Notes under the pieces: generated by a model
The model's input: the letters and a program-made list of their open reading frames with translations, nothing else
What the model was told of the DNA's origin: nothing
The model's database searches: none
Assembly: GCA_964635325.1 (NCBI GenBank)
Contig: CAZWOL010000020.1
Location: 1 to 47,147, forward strand
Reading direction: 5' to 3'
DNA length: 47,147 nt
Source: BOG-1112 sp964635325
GTDB lineage: Bacteria > Bdellovibrionota_B > Oligoflexia > Oligoflexales > Bog-1112
Shown here: positions 8,954 to 17,105 of the stretch, one piece after another
Position numbering within the stretch: position 1 is the first letter of the stretch
Layout: each line of letters begins with the position of its first letter
Made by a program: the position numbers and the translations under genes

Positions 8954-10285
8954 ATGAGCAAGCAACTTTTTAAACAGCACATCCAAATACAATGTGATCG
9001 GATTTCGCGGGCACTAACTGCAACATCCTTCGACGGGGTGGTGATAGGCTCCGGAACACCCTTCACCTATTTTGCAGATGATCAAGACGCCTCCTTTCAT
9101 CCCACACCCCATTTTGCACATTGGTGTCCAGAACGAAGCCCATTTCATTTGCTTCAACTGCGCCCTGGGCTCAAGCCTCGTCTCGTTTTTTATGCCCCCA
9201 ACGATTTTTGGCACGAAGCACCTTCCATAGCTCAAAGCGAGTGGGCTGAAGAGTTTGATATAATCCAGGTGCATGATCCAAAAGTTCGTTGGCAAAGTTT
9301 GGGCCCCTTGCGCAATTATGCATTTGTCGGACAAGAACACAAAGAAGCAGAAGAATACGGTTTAAGCGCCAACCCTCCGCTTCTTCTTTCGTACTTAGAT
9401 TGGTTCCGAGCTGAAAAAACGGAGTACGAAATTTTCTGTCTCGAACGAGCAAATGAAATTGGCGCACGTGGTCACGAAGCTGCACGCAAAGCTTTTATGA
9501 ACGGAGCCTCGGAGCTGGATACCCACATCGCTTTTCTGAGTGCAGTACAAATGCGAGAGGAGGATTTGCCTTATCCAAGCATCATTGGCATGGACGAGAA
9601 GAGCGCTATTCTGCACTATCGACCCAAACGCACTCAGCATCCTGACGCAAGGGTGATGCTCATCGACAGTGGAGCTATGTTCCAAAATTATGGATCAGAT
9701 ATTACGCGCACCTATGTCAAAGAGTCTGCACACAAAACCTTTGGAGCCTTGCTGGGTAGCATGGAAATTATGCAGCAGCAGCTATGCGATCAGGTGAAAG
9801 CAGGACTTTCGTTTGAAGCTCTGCACAAGAACTGCCACCTTGGTATCGGACAAATGCTCATCGACAACGGTGTTTTAAAAGACTGTACAGCAGAAACGTC
9901 TTTTACACTTGGACTCACCAAACTTTTCTACCCACATGGACTTGGACACATGCTCGGCATTCAAGTCCATGATGTCGGTGCGCATCAATCGAATGAAAAA
10001 GGTGAGCAACTGCCTCCAAGCGAGGAGTTTCCAACGCTACGCATGCGACGCCCACTACGTGTCAACGAAGTCGTGACTGTCGAACCCGGTCTCTACTTTA
10101 TTCCGATGCGTCTCGACACAGCACGTTCTGGAGACCTGTCGAAGCACTGCGATTGGAAGCTCATCGACGAGATGATCCCCCTTGGAGGTATCCGCATCGA
10201 AGACAATGTCGTGGTAGGAGCTCAGAAGAGTCGCAACCTAACCCGTCAGTACTTGGGGAATGATTTCAGAGTGAGTGGAGAGTGA
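8954..10285 (+). CDS. pepQ: Xaa-Pro dipeptidase
   Basis: Cytoplasmic metallopeptidase cleaving X-Pro dipeptides. At 443 aa it is exactly the length of E. coli PepQ and follows it along the whole length. The N-terminal creatinase-like domain is about 1-160 and the pita-bread catalytic domain about 170-435. All five metal ligands are present: the two Asp in LIDSGAMFQNYGSDITRTY (about 237 and 248), His in HGLGHMLGIQVHD (about 328), Glu in VEPGLYF (about 377) and Glu in GGIRIEDNVVV (about 416). The ATG at 8954 follows GAGGGG. It is convergent with kbl. Confidence 0.96.
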   Translation: MSKQLFKQHIQIQCDRISRALTATSFDGVVIGSGTPFTYFADDQDASFHPTPHFAHWCPERSPFHLLQLRPGLKPRLVFYAPNDFWHEAPSIAQSEWAEEFDIIQVHDPKVRWQSLGPLRNYAFVGQEHKEAEEYGLSANPPLLLSYLDWFRAEKTEYEIFCLERANEIGARGHEAARKAFMNGASELDTHIAFLSAVQMREEDLPYPSIIGMDEKSAILHYRPKRTQHPDARVMLIDSGAMFQNYGSDITRTYVKESAHKTFGALLGSMEIMQQQLCDQVKAGLSFEALHKNCHLGIGQMLIDNGVLKDCTAETSFTLGLTKLFYPHGLGHMLGIQVHDVGAHQSNEKGEQLPPSEEFPTLRMRRPLRVNEVVTVEPGLYFIPMRLDTARSGDLSKHCDWKLIDEMIPLGGIRIEDNVVVGAQKSRNLTRQYLGNDFRVSGE

Positions 10286-10333
10286 AATGCCAATCGTGGA
10301 CGCTTTGATGCAACTCAATGTCTCGACATCGAC

Positions 10334-11524
10334 CTATCTTTTCAAGATCCCCAATTTCTTTCCTACCCGTTCAAAAGCTGCTGCTGCTCGTTCGAGGTCC
10401 TCTCGTGAGTGTGCTGCAGAGATCTGCGTACGTATACGTGCTTTACCGTGTGGAACAACAGGAAAGAAGAATCCGATCACGTACACATTCTCTGCTCGCA
10501 ACTCTTCTGCCATCTTCTGTGCTAGCGGAGCATCACCGATCATCACAGGAATAATGGGGTGCTCTCCTGGGATGAGTGTAAAACCTGCTGCTGAAAGTTT
10601 TTCACGGAAGAAGCGACTGTTGTCATGCAGTTTGCGACGCAGATCATTCGAGTCTTGGATTAGATCCAGAGCTGTCATTGACGTTGCTGCAATCACGGGT
10701 GCCAGTGTATTGGAAAACAAGTAGGGTCGAGATTTTTGTCGCAGGCACTCGATCACTTCCTTTGGACCGCTTGTATATCCTCCAGATGCTCCACCGAGAG
10801 CTTTGCCAAGGGTCCCCGTGATAATGTCGATTTTGCCCATCACATTCCAATGCTCATGCGTCCCTCGTCCGCCCTTACCCATAAAGCCAACCGCATGTGA
10901 GTCGTCAACCATGACGAGAGCTTTATGCTTCTGCGCAATCTCGACGATCTTATCTAACTGCGCCAGGATCCCATCCATAGAGAAGACCCCGTCGGTGGCT
11001 ACGAGTTTGAAACGTGCAGCACTGGCTTCCTTGAGTTTTGCATCTAAGTCAGACATGTCGTTATTCTTGTAGCGAAAACGTTGTGCCTTGCAGAGACGGA
11101 TGCCATCGATGATGCTAGCATGATTGAGCTCATCAGAAATAATCGCATCCTCAGCTCCTAAAAGGCTTTCGAAGAGCCCCCCGTTGGCGTCAAAGCAAGA
11201 GCTATAAAGGATCGTATCTTCCATCCCCAGAAACTCACTGATCCGCGCCTCCAGCTGCTTGTGGATGGTCTGTGTCCCACAAATAAAGCGGACAGAGGAC
11301 ATTCCGAACCCATAGGTCTCCAGGGCGGACTGGGCGCTCGCAACTAGATCCTTGTGATTACAGAGACCTAGATAATTATTGGCGCAGAGATTTAAAAAGG
11401 CTTGGCCATCGGCTTGAATCTGGGCATCCTGGGGCGAACTGATCACCCGTTCCCTTTTATACAGGCCCGAGCGTTTTATGGACTCGGTTTCTTCGGCTAG
11501 ATACTGTAGAAAGCTCTGGTTCAT
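10334..11524 (-). CDS. kbl: Glycine C-acetyltransferase (2-amino-3-ketobutyrate CoA ligase)
   Basis: PLP enzyme joining glycine and acetyl-CoA or, in reverse, completing threonine breakdown. It shows the alpha-oxoamine synthase pattern: NNYLGLCNH, the substrate stretch GFGMSSVRFICGTQ, DDSHAVGFMGKGGRG, and TLGKALGGASGGY with the PLP lysine at about residue 240. Length is 396 aa against 398 in E. coli. The start at 11524 has AGAGGA upstream; the open frame runs a further 25 codons without support. The usual partner tdh is not adjacent, so threonine dehydrogenase must be elsewhere or absent. The start is 78 bp from a divergent methyltransferase gene. Confidence 0.96.
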   Translation of the reverse strand: MNQSFLQYLAEETESIKRSGLYKRERVISSPQDAQIQADGQAFLNLCANNYLGLCNHKDLVASAQSALETYGFGMSSVRFICGTQTIHKQLEARISEFLGMEDTILYSSCFDANGGLFESLLGAEDAIISDELNHASIIDGIRLCKAQRFRYKNNDMSDLDAKLKEASAARFKLVATDGVFSMDGILAQLDKIVEIAQKHKALVMVDDSHAVGFMGKGGRGTHEHWNVMGKIDIITGTLGKALGGASGGYTSGPKEVIECLRQKSRPYLFSNTLAPVIAATSMTALDLIQDSNDLRRKLHDNSRFFREKLSAAGFTLIPGEHPIIPVMIGDAPLAQKMAEELRAENVYVIGFFFPVVPHGKARIRTQISAAHSREDLERAAAAFERVGKKLGILKR

Positions 11525-11602
11525 CCAATTCCTCTTTTTCAATAGGATCCGAGTAATAGTCGTACTTGGATCTATACAAGAAGCAAGTGAGGTCCGCAAA
11601 TC

Positions 11603-12724
11603 ATGGCAGCTAAGCCACTATCCAAATCCTTGATTACAGCATGGCAAGAGACCGTCATCGAATTGTCGCGTCTTAGCAAAAAAGATAAGCAAGACCCTGA
11701 TCGTTCCGCAATGATCCGCAAACTCGTCCGCATCGAGAAAGCAGCTCTTTTGCGTCTGCGTGAGGTCTTTACAACAGAACGCGAGAGCATCGATTCCAAA
11801 TTGCTCGGCTCCAAAGAAAATCTCATCTCCTACTTACTTGGTTTTCATCTGCACAATGCTTATCGCTTACTCAAAACCCTAGAGCGCGTGCAACAACGTC
11901 ACAATTGGTCTGCACTCACAAGTACACCGAATGCAAGTCTTAGCGTATGGGACCTCGGCTGTGGCAGCGGAGCACTGTCACAGGTGGTAGTTGATACCTT
12001 TGCCCCATACTTTGCGACGCAAAGAGCTTATTTGTATGACACGCATTCACCGTTACTCGATGCCTCTAAGCGCATCTTTGCACGACTGGCGCTACCAAAC
12101 TTACGCGTCTTCCCTCGCAAGGTGAGCTTGCAAGAACTCAACACCCAACCCCAGATCTTTCCCGACGAACTCACCGTTGTTGGACTGGGTTATGTGTGGA
12201 ACGAATTAACGAACAATAAAAAAGCACAGAGTCAAATTCGCGAACTACTCCAGCACTTTTTAGTGAACAAAGCTCAAGTCCTTTTGATCGTGCAAGAACC
12301 CGCACAGGATTCCGTCGCACGTTCTGCAATGGAACTGCGCAACCAACTTGTTCAGCAAGGATTTGTGCCACTTTATCCATGTCCGCATCAGCACGAATGT
12401 CCAATGCTAAAGCGTAGCAAAGACTGGTGCTACAGCGAGTTTGCAACAGATGAGATGTCACATGACGCACGCTTGGTAGACCAATTTCTTGAGATCGACC
12501 GCACGTTGATTGCAGCTTCATCATACGTATTTGCAAGTCCACAGTTGCAGGAACGTCTTAAACGACAGACAGAGACTCCACCCGTGGTTGTGGGCCGCCC
12601 GCAAAACAAAGAGTCGCGTAGTTTTTCGTATTTGCTTTGTAATCCGGATGGCGAATTGACCAAGCAAGAGCGTGAGTTGATTGCCGCTCGTGGTGATGTA
12701 AAATGGAGAGGTGACGAGTTCTAA
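11603..12724 (+). CDS. Rsm22-like (mitochondrial small-subunit type) methyltransferase
   Basis: 373 aa, SAM-dependent methyltransferase of the Rsm22 family, named for the yeast mitochondrial ribosome protein but also found in bacteria. The SAM-binding motif is VWDLGCGSGALS at about residue 117. The family's cysteine signature is intact at about 259-275 (CPHQHECPM, then DWC) and may bind metal or an Fe-S cluster. It is probably linked to ribosome assembly or translation, but the bacterial substrate is not established. It is divergent from kbl and ends just before the repeat element R3. Confidence 0.88.
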   Translation: MAAKPLSKSLITAWQETVIELSRLSKKDKQDPDRSAMIRKLVRIEKAALLRLREVFTTERESIDSKLLGSKENLISYLLGFHLHNAYRLLKTLERVQQRHNWSALTSTPNASLSVWDLGCGSGALSQVVVDTFAPYFATQRAYLYDTHSPLLDASKRIFARLALPNLRVFPRKVSLQELNTQPQIFPDELTVVGLGYVWNELTNNKKAQSQIRELLQHFLVNKAQVLLIVQEPAQDSVARSAMELRNQLVQQGFVPLYPCPHQHECPMLKRSKDWCYSEFATDEMSHDARLVDQFLEIDRTLIAASSYVFASPQLQERLKRQTETPPVVVGRPQNKESRSFSYLLCNPDGELTKQERELIAARGDVKWRGDEF

Positions 12725-12735
12725 TCACCGAAGCG

Positions 12736-12872
12736 TTCGGAGTTGTCATCCTGAGCGAAGCGTAGCGAGGGATCGTCTACTTAGCCAGGTGGTCTTAGTT
12801 CGAAGGAGCCATCGAATCACTTACGAAACTTAATGCAGGCGACTCGTTTTCGCTCGGGACGACAACTCCGAA
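12736..12872. repeat. MITE-like intergenic element with inverted terminal repeats (R3)
   Basis: The left end TTCGGAGTTGTC (12736-12747) is the exact reverse complement of the right end GACAACTCCGAA (12861-12872). Pairing continues imperfectly inward (ATCCTGAGCGAA against TTCGCTCGGGAC), giving about 22 matched bases. The interior 12767-12797 is the inverse of repeat R1. No coding capacity. Confidence 0.7.
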
Positions 12873-12899
12873 AGACGGAATGTTTCTACAGGAGGATTT

Positions 12900-13391
12900 T
12901 TGAAAAGCATCGACCAATGGCTCATCGAGTATCACAAGGATCACAAAAACCCAACGAATCAACTGATCCACAAGGTCTGTGTACCTGCGATCGTGTTCAG
13001 TCTTGTCGGCCTACTCTTCTGCATTCCCTTTCCTATCTCCGTCACTCCTGGTCTTGAACGCATGTTTGCAAACTGGGCTGCTGTTTTTGCAGCATTTGCG
13101 ATGCTATTCTACATCCGCATAGCTCCTCGCTTTGCACCATCCCTCTTTGTTCTTGTTCTTTGCATGCTAGGCTTTCTCGCATGCTGGGAACGAAGCCGTC
13201 CGCAGGCAGTACTTCCGACATGTGGAATTATCTTCTTTGTCGCTTGGGTGGGACAGTTTATAGGACATCGCATTGAGGGGCAGAAGCCTTCGTTCTTCAA
13301 AGATCTGCAGTTCTTACTTATCGGACCACTCTGGGTCCTTGGATATGTCTTGAATCTTCATCCACAGACACAAGACCGCAACAAAGCCTAA
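12900..13391 (+). CDS. DUF962 / Mpo1-like membrane protein
   Basis: 163 aa, small integral membrane protein with about four hydrophobic segments. It matches the DUF962 family, whose yeast member Mpo1 is an iron-dependent dioxygenase acting on 2-hydroxy fatty acids. Conserved histidines are present: H12, H15 and H24 in EYHKDHKNPTNQLIHK, and the C-terminal FIGHRIEGQKPSFF. The bacterial substrate is unknown. The start is TTG at 12900, supported by a strong AGGAGG four bases upstream; no ATG fits. It lies downstream of the Rsm22-like gene but beyond repeat R3. Confidence 0.85.
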   Translation: MKSIDQWLIEYHKDHKNPTNQLIHKVCVPAIVFSLVGLLFCIPFPISVTPGLERMFANWAAVFAAFAMLFYIRIAPRFAPSLFVLVLCMLGFLACWERSRPQAVLPTCGIIFFVAWVGQFIGHRIEGQKPSFFKDLQFLLIGPLWVLGYVLNLHPQTQDRNKA

Positions 13392-13402
13392 TAAGAAGAC
13401 GC

Positions 13403-14308
13403 TCAACCAAAAACAGGACCGTAGCTATCTGGCAAACTTGCACGTTTAAGAGGACGCGTGAGACAGGTGGGACCTCCTTCTGCTTTCAAACTGATCTCAT
13501 CTCCTTTGTAGGTATGAACCTCTATGCCTCTGTCCTCGAGACGCCTCTGCAAAGAGGCATTACCGCTCACCATGACCACAACGCGAGGTTTGATAGTCAA
13601 AATATTTGTTCCCATATTTTGAAATTCAGATTCCGTTACCTCGATGATTTCAAATCCATGATTCTCTAAATGCTGAACAAAAGGAGCCGGCAGCAACGGA
13701 ACATATGCGACTGCAACTTTGACGTCGACCAAACTGATGAGTCCCTGCAAGTGCAAGCATGATTTTTTGCCTTGATAAGAAGGTAGATCGAAGGACAAAA
13801 TGTTGACACCTTTGGCCTGTAAGACATCACGAATCTGCAGTATACCAGGAAGATTGGTCCTGTATCCACGTCCTGCAATCAAAGTCCGATGATCGAGCCA
13901 AAGTAGGTCTCCACCTTCCACAAAACCAGGCTCTGAGACCTCATGCAAGATGGGAATATTAAGTTCCTGAAGACGCTTCTTCATAAAAACCTCTTCACCC
14001 TGACGAAGCGGCTTACTCATCTTCAACAAGATAGCTCCCCAGTCCGTCATCAGAACAGGATCGTGCACATAGATCGAATCTGCAAAGGCATTCATCGTCT
14101 CAACATGGTAGACGACCTTCACACCATTTTTTTCGAGTATACGCACCAGGTCCTGATGTTCCATCTGTGCATGAGGCAAGTTTACCGTTCCTGCATAATT
14201 CCAAATCTTGGCATCCGCAATTCCAAAACCATAGTCAGGTTGCTTCACAAGGACCGTCTGCAGGTCCCCCACCATCGAGTGTCCACCAAATGAAAGGTCT
14301 TGTGACAT
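13403..14308 (-). CDS. DDAH-like amidinohydrolase / arginine deiminase superfamily
   Basis: 301-aa enzyme of the guanidine-modifying (pentein) superfamily, probably hydrolysing an arginine-like compound. Catalytic elements are present: FVEGGDLLWLD (E131, D134), CLHLQGLISLVD (H186) and, near the end, EGGPTCLTRPL with nucleophile C282. Size and motif order fit dimethylarginine dimethylaminohydrolase or ornithine-forming relatives better than full-length arginine deiminase (about 400 aa). The substrate cannot be told from sequence. The start at 14308 has GGGAGAG seven bases upstream. Convergent with the DUF962 gene, with an 11-bp gap. Confidence 0.9.
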   Translation of the reverse strand: MSQDLSFGGHSMVGDLQTVLVKQPDYGFGIADAKIWNYAGTVNLPHAQMEHQDLVRILEKNGVKVVYHVETMNAFADSIYVHDPVLMTDWGAILLKMSKPLRQGEEVFMKKRLQELNIPILHEVSEPGFVEGGDLLWLDHRTLIAGRGYRTNLPGILQIRDVLQAKGVNILSFDLPSYQGKKSCLHLQGLISLVDVKVAVAYVPLLPAPFVQHLENHGFEIIEVTESEFQNMGTNILTIKPRVVVMVSGNASLQRRLEDRGIEVHTYKGDEISLKAEGGPTCLTRPLKRASLPDSYGPVFG

Positions 14309-14373
14309 CTAAACTCTCCCATTCTATCTCGTTTTAAAAATCTTCAATCCTCAAATTATACTGCAAATTTTTT

Positions 14374-14387
14374 GCATTTTAAAATGC
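14374..14387. promoter_or_regulatory. Perfect 14-bp palindrome, candidate operator
   Basis: GCATTTTAAAATGC is perfectly self-complementary. It sits between the divergent DDAH-like gene (-) and the first Big_5 lipoprotein gene (+), about 48 bp upstream of the proposed -10 of the latter. An operator is plausible, but an AT-rich chance palindrome is not excluded. Confidence 0.35.
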
Positions 14388-14434
14388 CTGCAAAAAGGAA
14401 AAATTCGGCATCCAACTACCTAGCAGAATGTTCG

Positions 14435-14443
14435 TGTTATAGT
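14435..14443 (+). promoter_or_regulatory. Candidate extended -10 promoter element
   Basis: TGTTATAGT fits the extended -10 consensus TGnTATAAT with one mismatch. It lies 59 nt upstream of the ATG at 14503, and no good -35 is seen. The paralogous gene downstream has TGCTACAAT 60 nt before its own ATG, which supports both. Confidence 0.4.
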
Positions 14444-14502
14444 AGTGGTAGCATCCGTTGCAAGATGCCAGGCTATTTGTGCGTTTAGATCTAGGAGAAT
14501 GT

Positions 14503-16965
14503 ATGGTGACGATTTTCTCAAAAAAAAGCATGCTTCGAATTAGCATACTTTTGATCGCAGGAGCTTGCTCCAACCGAGGAAGCAAGGGACCAGACAACCC
14601 ACCTTCTTCTGTGCCAAGTGAAAAATCATCAGATCCGACACATCCTCCTAAAGGTGAGACCAAACCTCTACCTCCTCCTCATCTAGAAACTTCCAACCCA
14701 ACAGGTCCACACAACCCTAAGCAAAACCATAGCAACCCAGATGCTCCCCAAAACGAGCATCCTAATGGGCAAAAGCACCATAAACCCGTTTCTGTACTAA
14801 GCTCAACAAACCCAACTGACAAGTCTGAAAATATCGCTATAAACCAAAGAATTGCCATGACATTCTCTGGTCCCATCAAAAATCTGACCGAAGATCAATT
14901 TGAAATAACTCCCAAAGTACCTGGAAAACTTAAGCACGTCGGTTCAATGGCCCTGTTCGCTCCTGAACACAACCTGGATCCAAATACAAAATACACTGTC
15001 AGCGTCAAAAACATTCAAGATCTCAATGGAAAGGCACTGACAGATCTTCATAGCTGGGAATTCAGGACGGGAAATCACGAGGACAAGACAGCTCCTCACA
15101 TCAAAGAAGAAAACGGACATAAATTTATATTTCCGGGGCCTGATGCAAAACATGTCTCGACAGACGCATCTTTCAGTGTCGAGTTTGACAAAGCAATTGC
15201 AAGTGCAAAGCTAAATTTTCTAGAGATAAAAAATGAAAACAAACCATCACCTGAAAGCATTGATGGAATCGTAGATGGCAATAAAGTTTACTTTCCAGTC
15301 CATTCAAAATTAAAACCGGCTTCACACTACAAAATGACAATTCACGACATCACCGACTTAGCTGGCAATGAAGCTGAGATTATAGACTCTGAAGGTCAAA
15401 AAAAGTCCTATTATGAATCAAAATTCACAACCCGTTGGGACTTCATTGGATGCAAAGTTTTGGTCAATGGAAAAAATACTGATGGGCTTATTTTAGAAGC
15501 CAATAGCCCAATATCAATCAAACATTCTGACAGAATAACATTTCAACAATCTAACGCATCTAATATTGGTCAAATATTTCCTCAAACAAATGACAATCAT
15601 CTTATACAATTTCTACTTTACACAACTAAACCAGGTAAATTCACAGCAAGAGTTACTAAAGATGCAGTGGAAAGCAACGGCATTATGCTTGCTGAAGACT
15701 TCAGCTGTGAATTTGATACTGAGCCTCCTACAGTAATCACAAAAAGCCCAGAGGGAGAGAGTTCAGGAAACCACACAAGTATCGAAGCCACCTTTAGCAA
15801 GCCTATTCAAAAAGATGTTGGGAACATCCATGTCTATGCTAACAACAAGGAGATCCCAGGCGAGGTGACTTATACTGAAAAATCTATTCGATTCACTCCT
15901 AATCACCCCTTTGAAAAACACATTGAGCATTCCGTTAAAGTCAAAGGGGTTAAAGATCTATCATCGATCATCATGGATGAGCTCAAGGACTGGAATTTCA
16001 TTCCAGTCTCAGGACCAAGAGTTACGAAGACAATTCCAAGCGGGAATTTTACTGCAATTGTTCCACATGAGCTCGATGTCGAGTTTAACGAAGCTATCAA
16101 CATGCCAAATAAAGGTAGCATTAGACTTCGCGATACGACTGCAAATACAGACATACTAGCAACTGCTGAAATTCATGATTCTAAAACTCTGCGAATACGT
16201 CCCACAAGTCAACTTACAGATCGACACCAATACACAATTGATGTTGACGGGATTTTTAACGAAAAAAATGAAAAACTGACACCAAAGTTCCATTGGGATC
16301 TAAAAATACAACCTCGACCCACCGCTACCTACAAGACTAGTGAAGTTTATGCAGGCAGCCATATGGAACTTGAATTGGAATTTAGCGATGATGTTCAAAT
16401 CAACACATCATCTGAACAAATTATAGCCTCGTATCCCCGTCCTGTACTGGAGTTATTTGGTTTGAATGGATTCAATATGCTCGCTGAGGTTGACCCAAAT
16501 AACCCTCGTCACGTCATTCTGAAAGGACAAGCAACAGCTGCTGACAATGCACAATGGAAAGGTGGTGTCAAACACACCATTAAAAATATCAATCTGGTTG
16601 TGCACGAAAAGCATAGCGGTTTCCCCGTTAACCTCTCAGAATGGACTCTGACTGCAAAAGCAAAACCGGAAAAAGGTGAAATTCAATTCCTTCCAGAAAA
16701 TCTTGAACAACTTAATACTCCGATTCACGTGATCTTTAATGATGTCTTTGTCGACAATCGATGCACCTATGTTCATGTTTATTCAGATTCAAAAAATCTA
16801 GGCTTCAAATGCTTCAAATCTCAAGGAAAGCTAGAGATTAGGAACGGAAAAGATGGAGATCAACCATGGCCCAAAACATTTAAAATTAGCATAGATCCAT
16901 TTTATTACGGCCACTCTGGCTTAGAATTCCAAGGGAAAGAAACTACCTATACCGTCAACCAATAG
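14503..16965 (+). CDS. Ig-like (Big_5) repeat surface lipoprotein, larger paralogue
   Basis: 820 aa. A signal sequence ends in IAGAC, a near-lipobox, so a lipid-anchored surface protein is likely. A Pro/Ser/Lys/His-rich linker (about 25-95) is followed by tandem SbsA/Big_5-type Ig-like domains. Each carries the pattern of opposite ends: PTDKSENIAINQRIAMTFS at the start, then a YTVSVKNIQDLNG-type strand and a closing W-x-F-x-T. At least four modules are recognisable between about 95 and 590. Likely role is a stalk, adhesin or cell-envelope component. Start at ATG 14503 with AGGAGA. It is followed by a shorter paralogue at 17106. Confidence 0.85.
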   Translation: MVTIFSKKSMLRISILLIAGACSNRGSKGPDNPPSSVPSEKSSDPTHPPKGETKPLPPPHLETSNPTGPHNPKQNHSNPDAPQNEHPNGQKHHKPVSVLSSTNPTDKSENIAINQRIAMTFSGPIKNLTEDQFEITPKVPGKLKHVGSMALFAPEHNLDPNTKYTVSVKNIQDLNGKALTDLHSWEFRTGNHEDKTAPHIKEENGHKFIFPGPDAKHVSTDASFSVEFDKAIASAKLNFLEIKNENKPSPESIDGIVDGNKVYFPVHSKLKPASHYKMTIHDITDLAGNEAEIIDSEGQKKSYYESKFTTRWDFIGCKVLVNGKNTDGLILEANSPISIKHSDRITFQQSNASNIGQIFPQTNDNHLIQFLLYTTKPGKFTARVTKDAVESNGIMLAEDFSCEFDTEPPTVITKSPEGESSGNHTSIEATFSKPIQKDVGNIHVYANNKEIPGEVTYTEKSIRFTPNHPFEKHIEHSVKVKGVKDLSSIIMDELKDWNFIPVSGPRVTKTIPSGNFTAIVPHELDVEFNEAINMPNKGSIRLRDTTANTDILATAEIHDSKTLRIRPTSQLTDRHQYTIDVDGIFNEKNEKLTPKFHWDLKIQPRPTATYKTSEVYAGSHMELELEFSDDVQINTSSEQIIASYPRPVLELFGLNGFNMLAEVDPNNPRHVILKGQATAADNAQWKGGVKHTIKNINLVVHEKHSGFPVNLSEWTLTAKAKPEKGEIQFLPENLEQLNTPIHVIFNDVFVDNRCTYVHVYSDSKNLGFKCFKSQGKLEIRNGKDGDQPWPKTFKISIDPFYYGHSGLEFQGKETTYTVNQ

Positions 16966-17036
16966 GGTTCTTTCCCAGAGCTCTCTACTGCTATTGAGCT
17001 CGCGCCTTCCCCTCCCTAATTCTCGGGCACATTCTA

Positions 17037-17045
17037 TGCTACAAT
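17037..17045 (+). promoter_or_regulatory. Candidate extended -10 promoter element
   Basis: TGCTACAAT matches TGnTATAAT with one mismatch and ends 60 nt before the ATG at 17106. Position and type mirror the element before the upstream paralogue, suggesting each Big_5 gene has its own promoter. Confidence 0.4.
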
Positions 17046-17105
17046 TGAAGAGCCAGCCTGTTCAAACCGAGCAACTTGTGTTTTCACGTACTGGGAGAGA
17101 TCATC

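Noticed and set aside
10275..10724. Ser/Arg-rich 149-aa plus-strand frame after pepQ
   Set aside because: It overlaps the conserved C-terminus of kbl, and composition is that of a shadow frame.
13403..14308. Full arginine deiminase (ArcA)
   Set aside because: At 301 aa it is about 100 residues too short, and motif spacing fits DDAH-like enzymes better.
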